From Promethearchaeota archaeon (GTDB lineage Archaea; Asgardarchaeota; Lokiarchaeia; Helarchaeales; RDOG01), in contig RDOG01000018.1 of the NCBI GenBank assembly GCA_011365055.1, forward strand, positions 1 through 64,000: a stretch of DNA of 64,000 nt, read 5' to 3'. Positions within the stretch are counted from its first letter, which is position 1. Each line of letters begins with the position of its first letter. The notes under the pieces were generated by a model. That model was given only the letters and a program-made list of their open reading frames with translations. It searched no databases and was not told the origin of the DNA. This document shows positions 28,759 to 38,663 of the stretch, in pieces. A program made the position numbers and the translations under genes.

Positions 28759-30228
28759 CTAAAAGATTAATCTCCCTGGATTCATTATTCCATTTGGATC
28801 AAAAAAATGCTTAAGTCTTTTCAATAAATTCACAAAATTTGGATCTGCTTGTTTGAACATCTTGTTAGCAGCCCAAGCTGGAATTTTATAAGGTACACCC
28901 CCAACATCAAGTACAATATCAACTAATTCATTACATATCTTACGGACTGTTTCTTTTTCATTAGGATTACCTTTATTAAAAGGGATAAAAAATCTTAAAA
29001 CACCATAATGTCCTCTTTTCATTGGTCTATGGAGGACTCCAGGAATAAAATTATATTTTTCCATGACTTTAAGCCCTCTATTACAAGCTTCTAACCATTT
29101 AGGTAATGGAACATAACTTCCAACCCAAGATAATCCTCCACCTTCTCTTAAATCATACATTGGAGGTAATTGCATTGGTAGATCTAGAGTATTGTCAATT
29201 TTTTTACCAATTTCACCAAAATCGCCCGTTCTAACTAAAATAAGTTGACGATTCTCATTTTTATTGGTTTCATTTACGAGTTGATTTATTATTTTCCATT
29301 TAATTTTAATTTCTTTATCATTATTTGCCCCAATTGAAATCCAAGTTAAAAAATAAGAACGCTGTTCCATATCATCAATTTGAACAATGGATTGTATAAT
29401 ACCTTTTAAATCATCCAAGGGAAGTAATCCTTTTCCTAATGAATAATGAAAAAGCCCACCAGCAAGTTCATCACAAATTTCTGCATGACATAACTTAAAA
29501 ATTAGACTTGAATAAACTTCTTCTGGTCCATTTAATGCAAATAATATGCCATTTTCGCTAAGTTTTGGTTTTGGCCATAAATTTATTCCTAACTTAGTAG
29601 TAATTCCAAGTATACCTTGCATGTTAATAAATAATCCTGCAATATTAGGAACAGGATGTAATCCAAACCAAATAGAAGAAACTGCAGCAGATCCCATTTT
29701 AATTAATTCACCTGTTGGGAGAAGTATTTCCATGCTTGATACCATATCCGACATTGAACCATATTTGTGAGATAAATTTCCGAGCCCTCCCATCAAAGCA
29801 TTAACTAAAACTGAAGTAAATGGAGGCGCCATTGGAATTGAATACCTAAGATTAGGAAATTTTTCATCTAATAATCGCTTTAAATGTCCAAAGGTAGCTC
29901 CAGGCTCAACTATTGCATACATATTTTCTTCATCAATTATGATATTGTTTAAACGTTTAAGATCAACTAAAATCCCTCCTTTTCTTGGAATAGCAAGCCC
30001 TCCAACATTAGCACCACAAACATAAGGGGTTATGGGTATTTTTTTTTCGTTTGCAAATTTAATAATATTTTGTAATTCTTCAATAGATTCTGGAAGGACT
30101 ATAATGTCTGGGTTTCCAGGCTCATTTTCAGTCATATCCCTAGCGTAATTCCATAAAACAGCTGGATCATCTTCAACCCATTTTTCATCATGTACAATTT
30201 TTATTAATTCTTCCTTTAAATTATTCAT
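28759..30228 (-). CDS. GlcD-like FAD-binding oxidoreductase
   Basis: 489 residues. N-terminal PCMH-type FAD domain (PDIIVLPESIEELQNIIKFA, GANVGGLAIPRKGG, MGGLGNLSHKYGSMSD) and C-terminal cap with PNGIMNPGRLIF at the end, the standard ending of glycolate/D-lactate dehydrogenase flavoproteins of the vanillyl-alcohol oxidase superfamily. Oxidises a 2-hydroxy acid or phenolic compound; the exact substrate cannot be read. Forms an operon with the HdrD-like gene immediately downstream. The upstream region holds the hairpin candidate RNA about 200 nt away. Confidence 0.87.
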   Translation of the reverse strand: MNNLKEELIKIVHDEKWVEDDPAVLWNYARDMTENEPGNPDIIVLPESIEELQNIIKFANEKKIPITPYVCGANVGGLAIPRKGGILVDLKRLNNIIIDEENMYAIVEPGATFGHLKRLLDEKFPNLRYSIPMAPPFTSVLVNALMGGLGNLSHKYGSMSDMVSSMEILLPTGELIKMGSAAVSSIWFGLHPVPNIAGLFINMQGILGITTKLGINLWPKPKLSENGILFALNGPEEVYSSLIFKLCHAEICDELAGGLFHYSLGKGLLPLDDLKGIIQSIVQIDDMEQRSYFLTWISIGANNDKEIKIKWKIINQLVNETNKNENRQLILVRTGDFGEIGKKIDNTLDLPMQLPPMYDLREGGGLSWVGSYVPLPKWLEACNRGLKVMEKYNFIPGVLHRPMKRGHYGVLRFFIPFNKGNPNEKETVRKICNELVDIVLDVGGVPYKIPAWAANKMFKQADPNFVNLLKRLKHFFDPNGIMNPGRLIF

Positions 30229-30951
30229 ATCATCACAATCTATTTGATTTTTTAATAAAATTAAATTAAAAAAACGATAACTTAGTAATTCTTTTTTTCA
30301 TGTTAAAAGAAAATATGAATGAAGATTTAATAATTTTAATTCTTCTAATTTGTAACCTATTCAATTTTTAAGAAGAATCTTAATTGACCAATTTAAAAAA
30401 TAAATCAGAATTTGATGAATGGAATTAGAGAACTTTTAGTGGTCTTACCGTCAAGAGGGAATATATAGGGGAGGAAGAGGGAAATTCTGAAAAATAAGTC
30501 GGTAAGACTTTCACCAGTTCTCTAATTCAACCCCTAATATAACTTTTTCAATTTTTTATTTTTTTCCTAAGATATATAATATATTATATATATATAACGT
30601 TTATTCATTTGATTTAATATTTTCTTAACATAGAATGTCATAATAATATAAGAATCTAATTTTACGAAAATTTAATATTTTCATACAAGAGAAAATATTT
30701 TTCCACGCTATTTTTTTAGTAAAATCTAAAAATTTAGTTTAAATAATGTCTAGTTCTAGTAGAAATAAATGGGAAATTGTAAAAAAATTACAATTCTAAT
30801 AAAATAGAATTCAAAAAATTTTTTAAGAGCGCACATTCATATTTATCTTCAATAGAATGAAGCTCATTCAATTGACAAATTTTATTCTTATAATTAATCA
30901 AAAGAATGAATCACGAACTAATCAATATCTGAAATTTTTGGAGATAAATTG
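30229..30951. other. 723-nt gene-free region
   Basis: Between the divergent GlcD-like and VWA genes. It contains the long hairpin at 30422-30528 and AT-rich flanks with TATATATA stretches near 30580-30600. No protein-coding frame of note and no tRNA was found. Confidence 0.5.
30422..30528. ncRNA. Long imperfect hairpin, candidate small structured RNA
   Basis: Outer arms GAATTAGAGAACT (30422-30434) and AGTTCTCTAATTC (30516-30528) pair over 13 bp; inner arms GTCTTACCG (30442-30450) and CGGTAAGAC (30500-30508) over 9 bp. A 7-by-7 internal loop separates them, within which GTG/CAC can add 3 bp. The 49-nt terminal loop is strikingly purine-rich on the plus strand (GGGGAGGAAGAGGG) and pyrimidine-rich on the minus. 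It is GC-richer than all surrounding sequence, typical of structured RNA in AT-rich archaea. Strand is undetermined. No box C/D, H/ACA or tRNA features were recognised. Confidence 0.45.
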
Positions 30952-33477
30952 ATGTCAAAAGTTGATAGATTATATCTTGCTGCAGAAGGAGATCCAGATT
31001 TAACTCCAGATGTCATTGCAATTTCTAAGAAAAATGCAAATAAGCTAGGAATTAAAGAAAATGATGAAGTTATTTATGAAGACATCCCCGGTGGAATTAG
31101 TGGTCAAGCAAGAGTAATTATTTCATCTGCATTATCAGACGATAATGTAAGTGTTAATCAGACTCTTTTTGATTCATGGGGAGACAATATGTCGTGGTTT
31201 GGTACGATAGAAATTCGACCTAAAAAGGAGGGTGAAATGGTTCCAATGGTATCTAAACCACCTAAAGATTTGACTTTTGCAGATCAAGATATAAAAAGTA
31301 TAATTCCTCCTGAAGAATATTCCAAATTAGAAAAAGAGGAAAAAATACCATCCTCAATATCAATAAATGAAGAAGATGTTGATTTAGCTGAATTATTAGA
31401 TAAACTTATTGATGAAGATATAGCAGAGGATGCACCTAAATTCCCGATTAGTGAAAAATCTCCAGTCACTCCAGCTCCAGATATTAAAAAAATTGCTCAA
31501 AATACTTCAGGGGAAATTCAATGGTTAGCTGAAAAATCAAAAAAGCCAATTTCTTTATCCACTCAAGTTGGAATGCCTACATCACCACCTCCTTTAACAT
31601 CTTCTGCACCTCCATTAAAACCTATCAGTCAACCAATTTCAAAACCAACATCCAAACCGCCCTTGGCTCCAACTTCTTCTCTGAAATCAGCCCCTCCATT
31701 ATCTCCAGAAACTCCAAGTCAATTAATTCCTAAGTTAAGTGATACAACACAACCAGCAACAAGTTATCCAACACAACCAGCAACAAGTTATCCAACACAA
31801 CCAGCAACAAGTTATCCAACAAAACCAGCAACAAGTTATCCAACAAAACCAGCAACAAGTTATCCAACAAAACCAGCAGCGATTTATCCAACAACTCCAC
31901 CCATAGTATCATATCCTGAACCTATTCAAAAAAAAATTAAAAGACCAGAGGAATTTCTGAACTTGAAGGTAGAATTACAATATGGATTGGGAGGATTAGT
32001 ATTATTAAATCAGAATAATTTCAATAAACTTGAATTAAATCCACACAATCCGCCTCCTATTATATTTCAAGACACGGATACCGGTGTTACCGGAGGCGCC
32101 AGGGTTCAGGTTGCTGATTTGCCCGATGAGGTTATCCGAATGGAACCAGAGACTTATGAAACTTCAGATATTCACTCATTAACCGTTAATATTTGGTCAA
32201 GTATTCCCAAGGAAAAACCTATCGTTAAAGTTGATAGATTAGACCTAAATGTCAAGATCACTTCGATGGGTATTGGTTCAAGTGTTTCAATGAGTAAGAG
32301 AAACTGTCTTTCTTTAGAAGTTGGGGAAGGAGACATAATAACTTTTGAGGATGAATTGATTGGAGCTTGGGGAGCAGGATACGTGAAAATGAAGGAATCA
32401 CTCTCTGATGACGTCATTGAAATTGAAGATGAAATTTTTGAGGCTACTGGAATTGGATCTAAAGAGGTTTTGGTAAAAAGAAATGATAAAACGGTTATTC
32501 CACTCCAAAGTCTTGAGTTAGGAATCAGCCCTATAATGGGAGAGAACATGTGGGACACTATTACTTTTGTAAGAAATAATAAAGATGAATTAAAAAGATG
32601 GTTTAGTCAATTTCTCATTTTTAAGGGATTAAAATTGAGATGGAAGGAAGCCAACGCCGCAATTAATATAATTTCAACGGTACCAGATTTGAAAGGAGAA
32701 ATATTAGCAGCACCAAAAATGACCTCTAGTCTACAATTAAAAGCTGAAGGATTAATTACGTTCAATGCAATTTTAATCATTGACATTTCAGCATCAATGC
32801 TTGCACCAGATATGATGTGTGAGAATATTGCACCTGCTGTTGAGGGAATTAGAGCAAGCATGGAAAATGAAGAAGTTAAAAATTTTTTAGCAAGATTTAA
32901 GGAAGGAGTAAATGTTCCTAGACGCTTAGGGGCAGCATTTGCCGCGTTACTATTTTTAGCGGAAAAAGTTGGTAGAGGTTTTGGCGAAAAAGTAAGTATA
33001 ATTAGGTTTGCAGATCAAGCTGAAGCTTTAGATTTTGATGGTCCGTATTTCGACTCTGCTTCTGGTAAACATGGAATTTTAGAACAAGCAGCAAATCAAA
33101 TCGTCGAAAAAATTGGTAATTATAAAGGACTTGCTACTAATATGGCACCAGCATTCTTGGAAGCTAAAAAAATTCTTGATACTTATAATCAAATAGAGGG
33201 AGATGATTCGAAACCTTGCATGGTCGTCCTTTTAACGGATGGAAATCCAACAGATCAAGATCAATTCATACAAACTATTAACTCTTATTTTATTGGGAAT
33301 TCTAATGTGGTTCTTTATATCGTTGGAATCGGAAACACAAACGTAAATTTAATGACAGATATTGCAGTCAGATGTGGTGGCGAGTTTTTCCAACCCGATA
33401 ATATGGGCGAATTACTCATATGGTATTCAAAGAGAGCTAGAGATCTAATTGTTAAATTAAAAGGGGGAAGAGCATAA
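30952..33477 (+). CDS. von Willebrand A protein with CDC48-N-like barrel repeats
   Basis: 841 residues. Residues about 1-90 resemble the double-psi barrel of CDC48/VAT N-domains (VDRLYLAAEGDPD, ISKKNANKLGIKENDEVIYED). Two related units follow at about 330-430 and 430-520 (the latter again begins VDRLDL and has SMSKRNCLSLEVGEGD). Residues about 130-320 are a Pro/Ser/Thr-rich linker with six 8-residue repeats. The C-terminal VWA domain has the MIDAS motif DISAS (about 611) and LTDGNPTDQD (about 762). Cytoplasmic, no signal peptide. ATG 30952 is favoured over the adjacent TTG by GGAG 8 nt upstream. VWA proteins of this type often work with MoxR ATPases; one lies at 60.8 kb. Confidence 0.8.
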   Translation: MSKVDRLYLAAEGDPDLTPDVIAISKKNANKLGIKENDEVIYEDIPGGISGQARVIISSALSDDNVSVNQTLFDSWGDNMSWFGTIEIRPKKEGEMVPMVSKPPKDLTFADQDIKSIIPPEEYSKLEKEEKIPSSISINEEDVDLAELLDKLIDEDIAEDAPKFPISEKSPVTPAPDIKKIAQNTSGEIQWLAEKSKKPISLSTQVGMPTSPPPLTSSAPPLKPISQPISKPTSKPPLAPTSSLKSAPPLSPETPSQLIPKLSDTTQPATSYPTQPATSYPTQPATSYPTKPATSYPTKPATSYPTKPAAIYPTTPPIVSYPEPIQKKIKRPEEFLNLKVELQYGLGGLVLLNQNNFNKLELNPHNPPPIIFQDTDTGVTGGARVQVADLPDEVIRMEPETYETSDIHSLTVNIWSSIPKEKPIVKVDRLDLNVKITSMGIGSSVSMSKRNCLSLEVGEGDIITFEDELIGAWGAGYVKMKESLSDDVIEIEDEIFEATGIGSKEVLVKRNDKTVIPLQSLELGISPIMGENMWDTITFVRNNKDELKRWFSQFLIFKGLKLRWKEANAAINIISTVPDLKGEILAAPKMTSSLQLKAEGLITFNAILIIDISASMLAPDMMCENIAPAVEGIRASMENEEVKNFLARFKEGVNVPRRLGAAFAALLFLAEKVGRGFGEKVSIIRFADQAEALDFDGPYFDSASGKHGILEQAANQIVEKIGNYKGLATNMAPAFLEAKKILDTYNQIEGDDSKPCMVVLLTDGNPTDQDQFIQTINSYFIGNSNVVLYIVGIGNTNVNLMTDIAVRCGGEFFQPDNMGELLIWYSKRARDLIVKLKGGRA
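31747..31890 (+). repeat. Six tandem 24-bp units inside the VWA gene
   Basis: Unit ACACAACCAGCAACAAGTTA plus TCCA, encoding T-Q/K-P-A-T-S-Y-P. Copies 1-3 code Gln, 4-6 Lys at the second position; the last has AI in place of TS. In-frame and multiple of three, so copy number can vary without breaking the gene. Probably a flexible linker. Confidence 0.9.
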
Positions 33478-33668
33478 AATCTTTTTTTTATACCAGAAAA
33501 TATATCTAATTTAAAAAATAAAATGATAAATATAGAGAATCAAGAAAGATTAATTCTATAAAAAACGATTCTTTATTTTTTCAATAAAATAATCTACTTT
33601 TTTTGAAATATAGGTGATTTAATTAAATATATAAGTAATGCGATAATTTAATTTCTTGGTGAATAATA

Positions 33669-34466
33669 TTGCAAGTATTTGATTTGATGCAATTTGCACT
33701 AATTTTCTTGTATATAGATATCATTGCTTATTTAATAATCGGCATTTTTTTAACAATACGAGCAGTACAAACAAAAAAATACAATGTTGTGTATTATTCT
33801 TTAGAAATATTCTTTTTGACTTTATTCTTTATAGTCGTTGGTGCTTTTAGTAAACAGACTCAAGCTGTCGATGCGATTTTGATCATCGGTTATTTATTAT
33901 CAATGCTAACATCCTTTTCAGGACTAATATTTATAAAAAAAACATTCTATGAGGAGAAAGAAAGTCCTTTTAAAATATATATGTTAATTGGATTTATCGG
34001 AACAAGTATTATTATTAGTTTATTCATTCTATTACTATTTTCAGTGATCACTTTTGAAATATTCGAAGCTGTTGGAGATATAACCTTTGCAGGGTTTTAT
34101 ATTGTCATGCTTATTTGGCTAAGTATTATTTCTTTTGACGAATATAAAAGAGTTAAAAACTTTAATATAGAGCCTTTTGTAAAAAAAAGATATTATATCT
34201 TAGGCCTGACTTCAATAGCTGCTATTATAGGACTTGGATCAATGATCGTTGCAACCTTTCTAAATTTAGCAAATTTAACCTTGTTTTATGTAATTGCTTT
34301 TACAATGACGTCAATTATTTCACTTGTTAGGACAGGATGTAATTATTTAATATGGATCATGCCTACACCATTTAAACGGTTTTTAAACAAAGGATTTACA
34401 CATTCAGATGGATCGAAGGAGATGTCTGAAGAGGAAATAATGAGACAAATGAAAGAGGAAAAATAA
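33669..34466 (+). CDS. Seven-helix membrane protein of unknown function
   Basis: 265 residues with about seven hydrophobic helices and a charged cytoplasmic C-terminus (MSEEEIMRQMKEEK). TTG start supported by GGTGA 6 nt upstream. No family recognised; the topology resembles 7-TM sensory input domains. The small 92-aa gene follows after 16 nt in the same direction, so they probably form an operon. Confidence 0.65.
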   Translation: MQVFDLMQFALIFLYIDIIAYLIIGIFLTIRAVQTKKYNVVYYSLEIFFLTLFFIVVGAFSKQTQAVDAILIIGYLLSMLTSFSGLIFIKKTFYEEKESPFKIYMLIGFIGTSIIISLFILLLFSVITFEIFEAVGDITFAGFYIVMLIWLSIISFDEYKRVKNFNIEPFVKKRYYILGLTSIAAIIGLGSMIVATFLNLANLTLFYVIAFTMTSIISLVRTGCNYLIWIMPTPFKRFLNKGFTHSDGSKEMSEEEIMRQMKEEK

Positions 34467-34482
34467 ATATAGATGAGGGATC

Positions 34483-34761
34483 ATGGCAGATATTATTTCC
34501 TTTTTAGGTGAAAGATTAGCGGAAAAGATTAATAAATCAGTAATGCCTACAACTGGATTTATACGATTATCCATAAAAGATGAATTTGGTGAAGATATAA
34601 AAATAAAGCAGTTGACTTATCAACAATTTAGAAAAGTAATTGAAAATAGCTTAAGAAAAAGGTTAGAAAATATACATGTATCAAATTTAGATAAAATTAT
34701 AAGTGATATGTTAATTGAACTCAAAAATAATCAATCATTACTAACAATGATGTCAATCTAA
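34483..34761 (+). CDS. Small soluble protein downstream of the 7-TM gene
   Basis: 92 residues, charged, predicted mainly helical (RKVIENSLRKRLENI) with an N-terminal strand-rich part. No motif recognised. Close spacing to the membrane protein suggests joint expression and possibly interaction. Confidence 0.55.
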   Translation: MADIISFLGERLAEKINKSVMPTTGFIRLSIKDEFGEDIKIKQLTYQQFRKVIENSLRKRLENIHVSNLDKIISDMLIELKNNQSLLTMMSI

Positions 34762-34913
34762 TCATTAAGTTTTCATATTTATATATCCTATTAAATGGGA
34801 TTTTTTTAATTTTAATTGAGAATTAATTTCTATTTTACTATTTTAAATCATAAAATCAGTAATATGTAATTTATTGATGTAAAAAAGATTAAAAAAAAAA
34901 GGATTTTTGTTTT

Positions 34914-35675
34914 TTATTCCCTGTATCTTATTAGACCTATTAATAGAAGTATGCTTCCAAGGATACTAACTAAGGGCATCATAAATTCTAGAGGTATTGT
35001 CAATATATTTTCAAGGAGGGGAATCCAATCTGGAACCACTCGATATACTATATGTATGTTAAGCGCTTCTCCAGCAAATATTAAAAGATATCCAAGACCT
35101 ATGTTTAATGATTTACTTCTTATTTCATCAGTAGATACGGCTGCAATATAGAAGAATAATATTGGGACAATAGCTGCTGCTAGAGCAAATAAGAACCAAG
35201 GCAGATAAGTAACGAGTAATCCAAATATCAAAGTTGCACCAGCTAACGCAAAGGGAATAACCGAAATAGCACCACGAGATTTCAATTCAGATCCTCGTTC
35301 AATTCCAACACAAAGCAACCCAAGACCGACGAATCCCAAGAAATAAACTGAAGCTTCACCGTTAAAACCTGAGAATAGGGAAAAACCAAATAAATTTATT
35401 GTTGGAATGAGTTGCATGGTATAGAATCCAAAACCGAAGAAAATAGGATCAAAAACTAACATAAATACTTCCCAAGCAGAGCCTAGTAACATAAAGATGA
35501 AAAAAAGTCCTGCTAAAATTTCAAAGGCATATGGAGAACCTTCTTCTTTTCTGCTTCTCGCTCTTACGAAATAGATAATCATAAACGAAAGGTATAAACC
35601 CATCTTAATGAACTTTAAGAGGTTGACAAGCTCAAATCCGAGGAAATACTGAAGATTAAAGGATAATTGTTCCAT
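34914..35675 (-). CDS. Seven-helix membrane protein of unknown function
   Basis: 253 residues with about seven hydrophobic helices and few charged residues between them. ATG 35675 is preferred to the overlapping TTG. Size and topology resemble the membrane protein at 33669-34466, though I see no clear sequence identity. Function unknown; it stands alone between a plus-strand operon and the radical SAM gene. Confidence 0.6.
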   Translation of the reverse strand: MEQLSFNLQYFLGFELVNLLKFIKMGLYLSFMIIYFVRARSRKEEGSPYAFEILAGLFFIFMLLGSAWEVFMLVFDPIFFGFGFYTMQLIPTINLFGFSLFSGFNGEASVYFLGFVGLGLLCVGIERGSELKSRGAISVIPFALAGATLIFGLLVTYLPWFLFALAAAIVPILFFYIAAVSTDEIRSKSLNIGLGYLLIFAGEALNIHIVYRVVPDWIPLLENILTIPLEFMMPLVSILGSILLLIGLIRYRE

Positions 35676-35785
35676 CAAGTTTGATTACTTCCTTATTTTT
35701 TAGTTTCTAATAATCTTATTTTTGTGTCTTTTTATATATAAATAATATAGGATTCAATTTCTATTATTTGACTTTGCGCTAAAAA

Positions 35786-36907
35786 ATGATGATAATGAGC
35801 TGTCTAGTTTGTGGATCAAGAGATAAGATTATTTCAAAGCATTTGGGAGTATGTCGAGATTGTATTATAAATAATTATCCAAGTGTTATTCCATATATTG
35901 AAAAAATAAGAGAACAGGCTAGAAAAAAATTTGACCTCCCTATTAAAATTCCTCACACAACGAATGGAAAAAAATGTGGAATGTGTGGTAATGATTGTAG
36001 ACTAAATGATGGAGAATTAGGGTATTGTGGCTTAGTTTTTAATGAGAATGGTCATATTAAAAGACATACAAATGCAAATCTTGGTTTTTTACACTGGTAT
36101 TTTGATCCAAATCCTACAAATTGTGTTGGTTCTTGGTCTTGCCCTGCAGGAACTGGATGTGGATATCCTGAGTTTGCCTATAAGAATGGTCCAGAATATG
36201 GCTACTATAATCTTGCTGTGTTTTTAGCAGCATGTAATTCAGATTGCCTATATTGCCAGAATTATTCTTATAAAGAAATGGTTCGTTTAAAATTAAAAGA
36301 GAATTTTATAACTCCGCAGCAATTGGTTGATAATATTCATCCTAAAATAAGTTGTGTTTGTTATTTTGGAGGATGTCCATCTGTTCAAATGCCATTTACT
36401 ATTAAAGTAAATAAATTGGTTTCTGAACTTGCAAGAAAAGAGAATCGTCCTATTCGTATTTGTTATGAATCTAATGGTAATTTTACATGGCCTTTATTAA
36501 AAAAGGCAGCAGGACAAGTTTTGGATAGCGGAGGATGTATTAAGTTTGATTTGAAGTGTTTTAATGAAAATTTGAATCTTGCTCTTTGTGGTATCAGTAA
36601 TAAACTAGTTATAGATAATTTTAAGAAAGTTTCACGGTATATAGATGAACGAAAAAACTTTCCATTTTTAATTGCTTCAACATTATTAGTTCCAGGATAT
36701 ATTACTCCGGACGAGATTGAGCAGATTGCAAGTTTTATGGTTCAAATTGATGAAACTATTCCTTATTCATTGCTTGGATTCTCACCTTGTTTTGAATTGA
36801 GTGATCTACCAACTACATCAAGAAAAGATGCATTTGCGTGTAAGGATGCAGCAGAAAAAGCTGGATTAAAAAACGTAAGAATTGGCAACATTCATCTTTT
36901 GCGATAA
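35786..36907 (+). CDS. PflA-like radical SAM protein with extra cysteine motifs
   Basis: 373 residues. Starts with two zinc-ribbon-like pairs (CLVC and CRDC), then CGMCGNDCRLNDGELGYCG, then the radical SAM cluster CNSDCLYC (CX3CX2C) followed by QN, as in pyruvate-formate-lyase-activating-like enzymes. The later FGGCPSVQMPF and IKFDLKCFNENLN segments fit the SAM barrel. The many additional cysteines suggest auxiliary clusters. Target unknown; family members usually activate glycyl-radical enzymes or modify proteins, and none is encoded beside it. ATG 35795 is an alternative start. Confidence 0.78.
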   Translation: MMIMSCLVCGSRDKIISKHLGVCRDCIINNYPSVIPYIEKIREQARKKFDLPIKIPHTTNGKKCGMCGNDCRLNDGELGYCGLVFNENGHIKRHTNANLGFLHWYFDPNPTNCVGSWSCPAGTGCGYPEFAYKNGPEYGYYNLAVFLAACNSDCLYCQNYSYKEMVRLKLKENFITPQQLVDNIHPKISCVCYFGGCPSVQMPFTIKVNKLVSELARKENRPIRICYESNGNFTWPLLKKAAGQVLDSGGCIKFDLKCFNENLNLALCGISNKLVIDNFKKVSRYIDERKNFPFLIASTLLVPGYITPDEIEQIASFMVQIDETIPYSLLGFSPCFELSDLPTTSRKDAFACKDAAEKAGLKNVRIGNIHLLR

Positions 36908-36965
36908 AAAAAGATTAAAAGAATTGAATTCATAATTAATTAAATAATTCAAGGGAGAAATTTAA

Positions 36966-38126
36966 GTGAAAAAGGTCTTTCTTATTGCTGCAGGCGAAAG
37001 TAAATTTGGTGATAGAGTTAAATTAGGCTATGAGGAGCTCTTCGCTGAAGCTTTTATAGAAGCAATTTCTAAACTTGAAAATTTTGACCCAAAAAAAGAT
37101 ATTAAAGAGGGATTTATTGGAAGTTTAGCATTTGGAGGTTCACAATTAGGTAACATGTCAGCTTTAATTGCTGATTCAGTTAATTTAATCGGTAAACCTT
37201 TTGCACGGGTTGAAAATGCTTGTGGAGCTTCTGGTTTTGCATTTCGATATGCTTGTTATTCCATCATGTCTGGAATGAACGATGTTGTTTTGGCAGGAGG
37301 GGTCGAAAAAATGCTGGACATTTCTAAAGCAACAAGATTATATTGGTTTGGTGTAGCGGGAGATATTAAATGGGAACGATTAAGTGGCATGACCTTCCCT
37401 GGCAATTATGCATTGATGGCTACGAGACACATGCATGAATATGGAACAACCCGAGCTCAAATAACCGGTACAGCAGTTAAGAATCATAAAAATGCATCAA
37501 AAAATCCTAAAGCTCAATTTAGAAATTTAATTAATTTGGATAAAGCTTTGAAAGCATCCTTTGTAGCTTATCCATTAACAATGTTTGATTGTTGTCCATT
37601 AACAGATGGTGGCAGTTGTGCGATTCTAGCAAATGAAGAACTTGCTAAAAAATTTACAGATACACCTATTGAAGTAATTGGCATGGGAGCAGGTACAGAT
37701 CATTTGGCTTTATACCAACGTGAATCATTAACCAAAATCGATGCAGCAATTACTGCCTCAAAACAAGCTTTTAATATGGCAAAAATTGAACCAAAAGATG
37801 TTGATGTTGCAGAAGTACATGATTGTTTTACTATTGCAGAAATTTTGGCATACGAAGATATTGGATTTTGTAAAAAAGGTGATGGAGGCAAGATGATTGA
37901 GGAAGGAATTACGGAAGTTGGAGGAAAAATTCCTGTAAACACTGGTGGAGGATTGAAAGCTAAAGGTCATCCAATTGGAGCTACTGGAACAGCTCAAATT
38001 TATGAAATTTTCAAGCAATTACGAAGCGAACATGAAAATCAAGTTGATGGAGCTACTATTGGATTAACGCATAATGTCGGAGGCACAGGATCTGCATGTT
38101 CAGTTCATATTTTCAAGAGAACTTAA
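36966..38126 (+). CDS. Thiolase-family acyltransferase
   Basis: 386 residues, thiolase fold. Nucleophilic cysteine in VENACGASGFAF (about 85), HDCFTIAE with the catalytic histidine (about 285), and GGGLKAKGHPIGATG (about 330). It belongs to the archaeal acetoacetyl-CoA thiolase/SCP-x-like group, which either joins two acetyl-CoA (first step to mevalonate) or cleaves 3-ketoacyl-CoA. The usual archaeal partners, HMG-CoA synthase and a DUF35 protein, are not adjacent, so its direction is open. GTG start. Confidence 0.88.
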   Translation: MKKVFLIAAGESKFGDRVKLGYEELFAEAFIEAISKLENFDPKKDIKEGFIGSLAFGGSQLGNMSALIADSVNLIGKPFARVENACGASGFAFRYACYSIMSGMNDVVLAGGVEKMLDISKATRLYWFGVAGDIKWERLSGMTFPGNYALMATRHMHEYGTTRAQITGTAVKNHKNASKNPKAQFRNLINLDKALKASFVAYPLTMFDCCPLTDGGSCAILANEELAKKFTDTPIEVIGMGAGTDHLALYQRESLTKIDAAITASKQAFNMAKIEPKDVDVAEVHDCFTIAEILAYEDIGFCKKGDGGKMIEEGITEVGGKIPVNTGGGLKAKGHPIGATGTAQIYEIFKQLRSEHENQVDGATIGLTHNVGGTGSACSVHIFKRT

Positions 38127-38292
38127 ATAATTACCTAACATACCTATTATTTCTTTGATATTAGGAATAGATAGTACAAAATATTTGCATTTAGTAAATG
38201 CAATGACATTATAAGGGATATTTTCTTGTTGATTTATTAGTAAAAATAATTAAAATATTAAGAAAACAAAGTAAAAATAAAAAAAGAATTAA

Positions 38293-38478
38293 TTACGAGG
38301 AATTATAAAAAGAATTAATGTTGCTATAATATTTTTAATTCTTGCAATTCCCATAGTTGAAACCATTGTAATTCTTCAACGTTATAGTTCATTCAATCCA
38401 AAAAGATTTGTAAAATTTTATTTTAATGAAGTAGGTCAAGTAAAAACTTGGCAGGTCAAAAGACTGAAGGGGTTATGA
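38293..38478 (+). other. Coding-like frame without a normal start (possible gene remnant)
   Basis: A 61-codon open frame ending in TGA reads like a membrane-anchored protein (IFLILAIPIVETIVIL followed by polar LQRYSSFNPKRFVKFYF). It contains no ATG, GTG or TTG in its early part. It may be an eroded gene fragment, an ATT-initiated peptide, or chance. Confidence 0.25.
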
Positions 38479-38663
38479 GGATTCGGTAAAAAAAGTGATT
38501 CCATAAATTTAAATAAAATAAACATAATCTTGATTGTTTAAAAACAGTAAAATGTGAGTTCCATTATTAATTGGAATTCTCCACTATTAAATGTATTCTA
38601 ATTTTTTCTAATCATAAAAGAATCTCCTAATTTATTTTAAATAGTATTGCACTAGAAGTAAAC

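Noticed and set aside
30422..30528. Miniature transposon with terminal inverted repeats
   Set aside because: No target-site duplication is visible at the ends and no second copy appears in the window; a structured RNA is preferred but not proven.
31747..31890. Possible CRISPR or regulatory repeat array
   Set aside because: Units are contiguous without spacers and encode an in-frame octapeptide repeat.
31730..31912. Leucine/valine-rich minus-strand frame
   Set aside because: It is the antisense of the 24-bp repeats and has no independent support.
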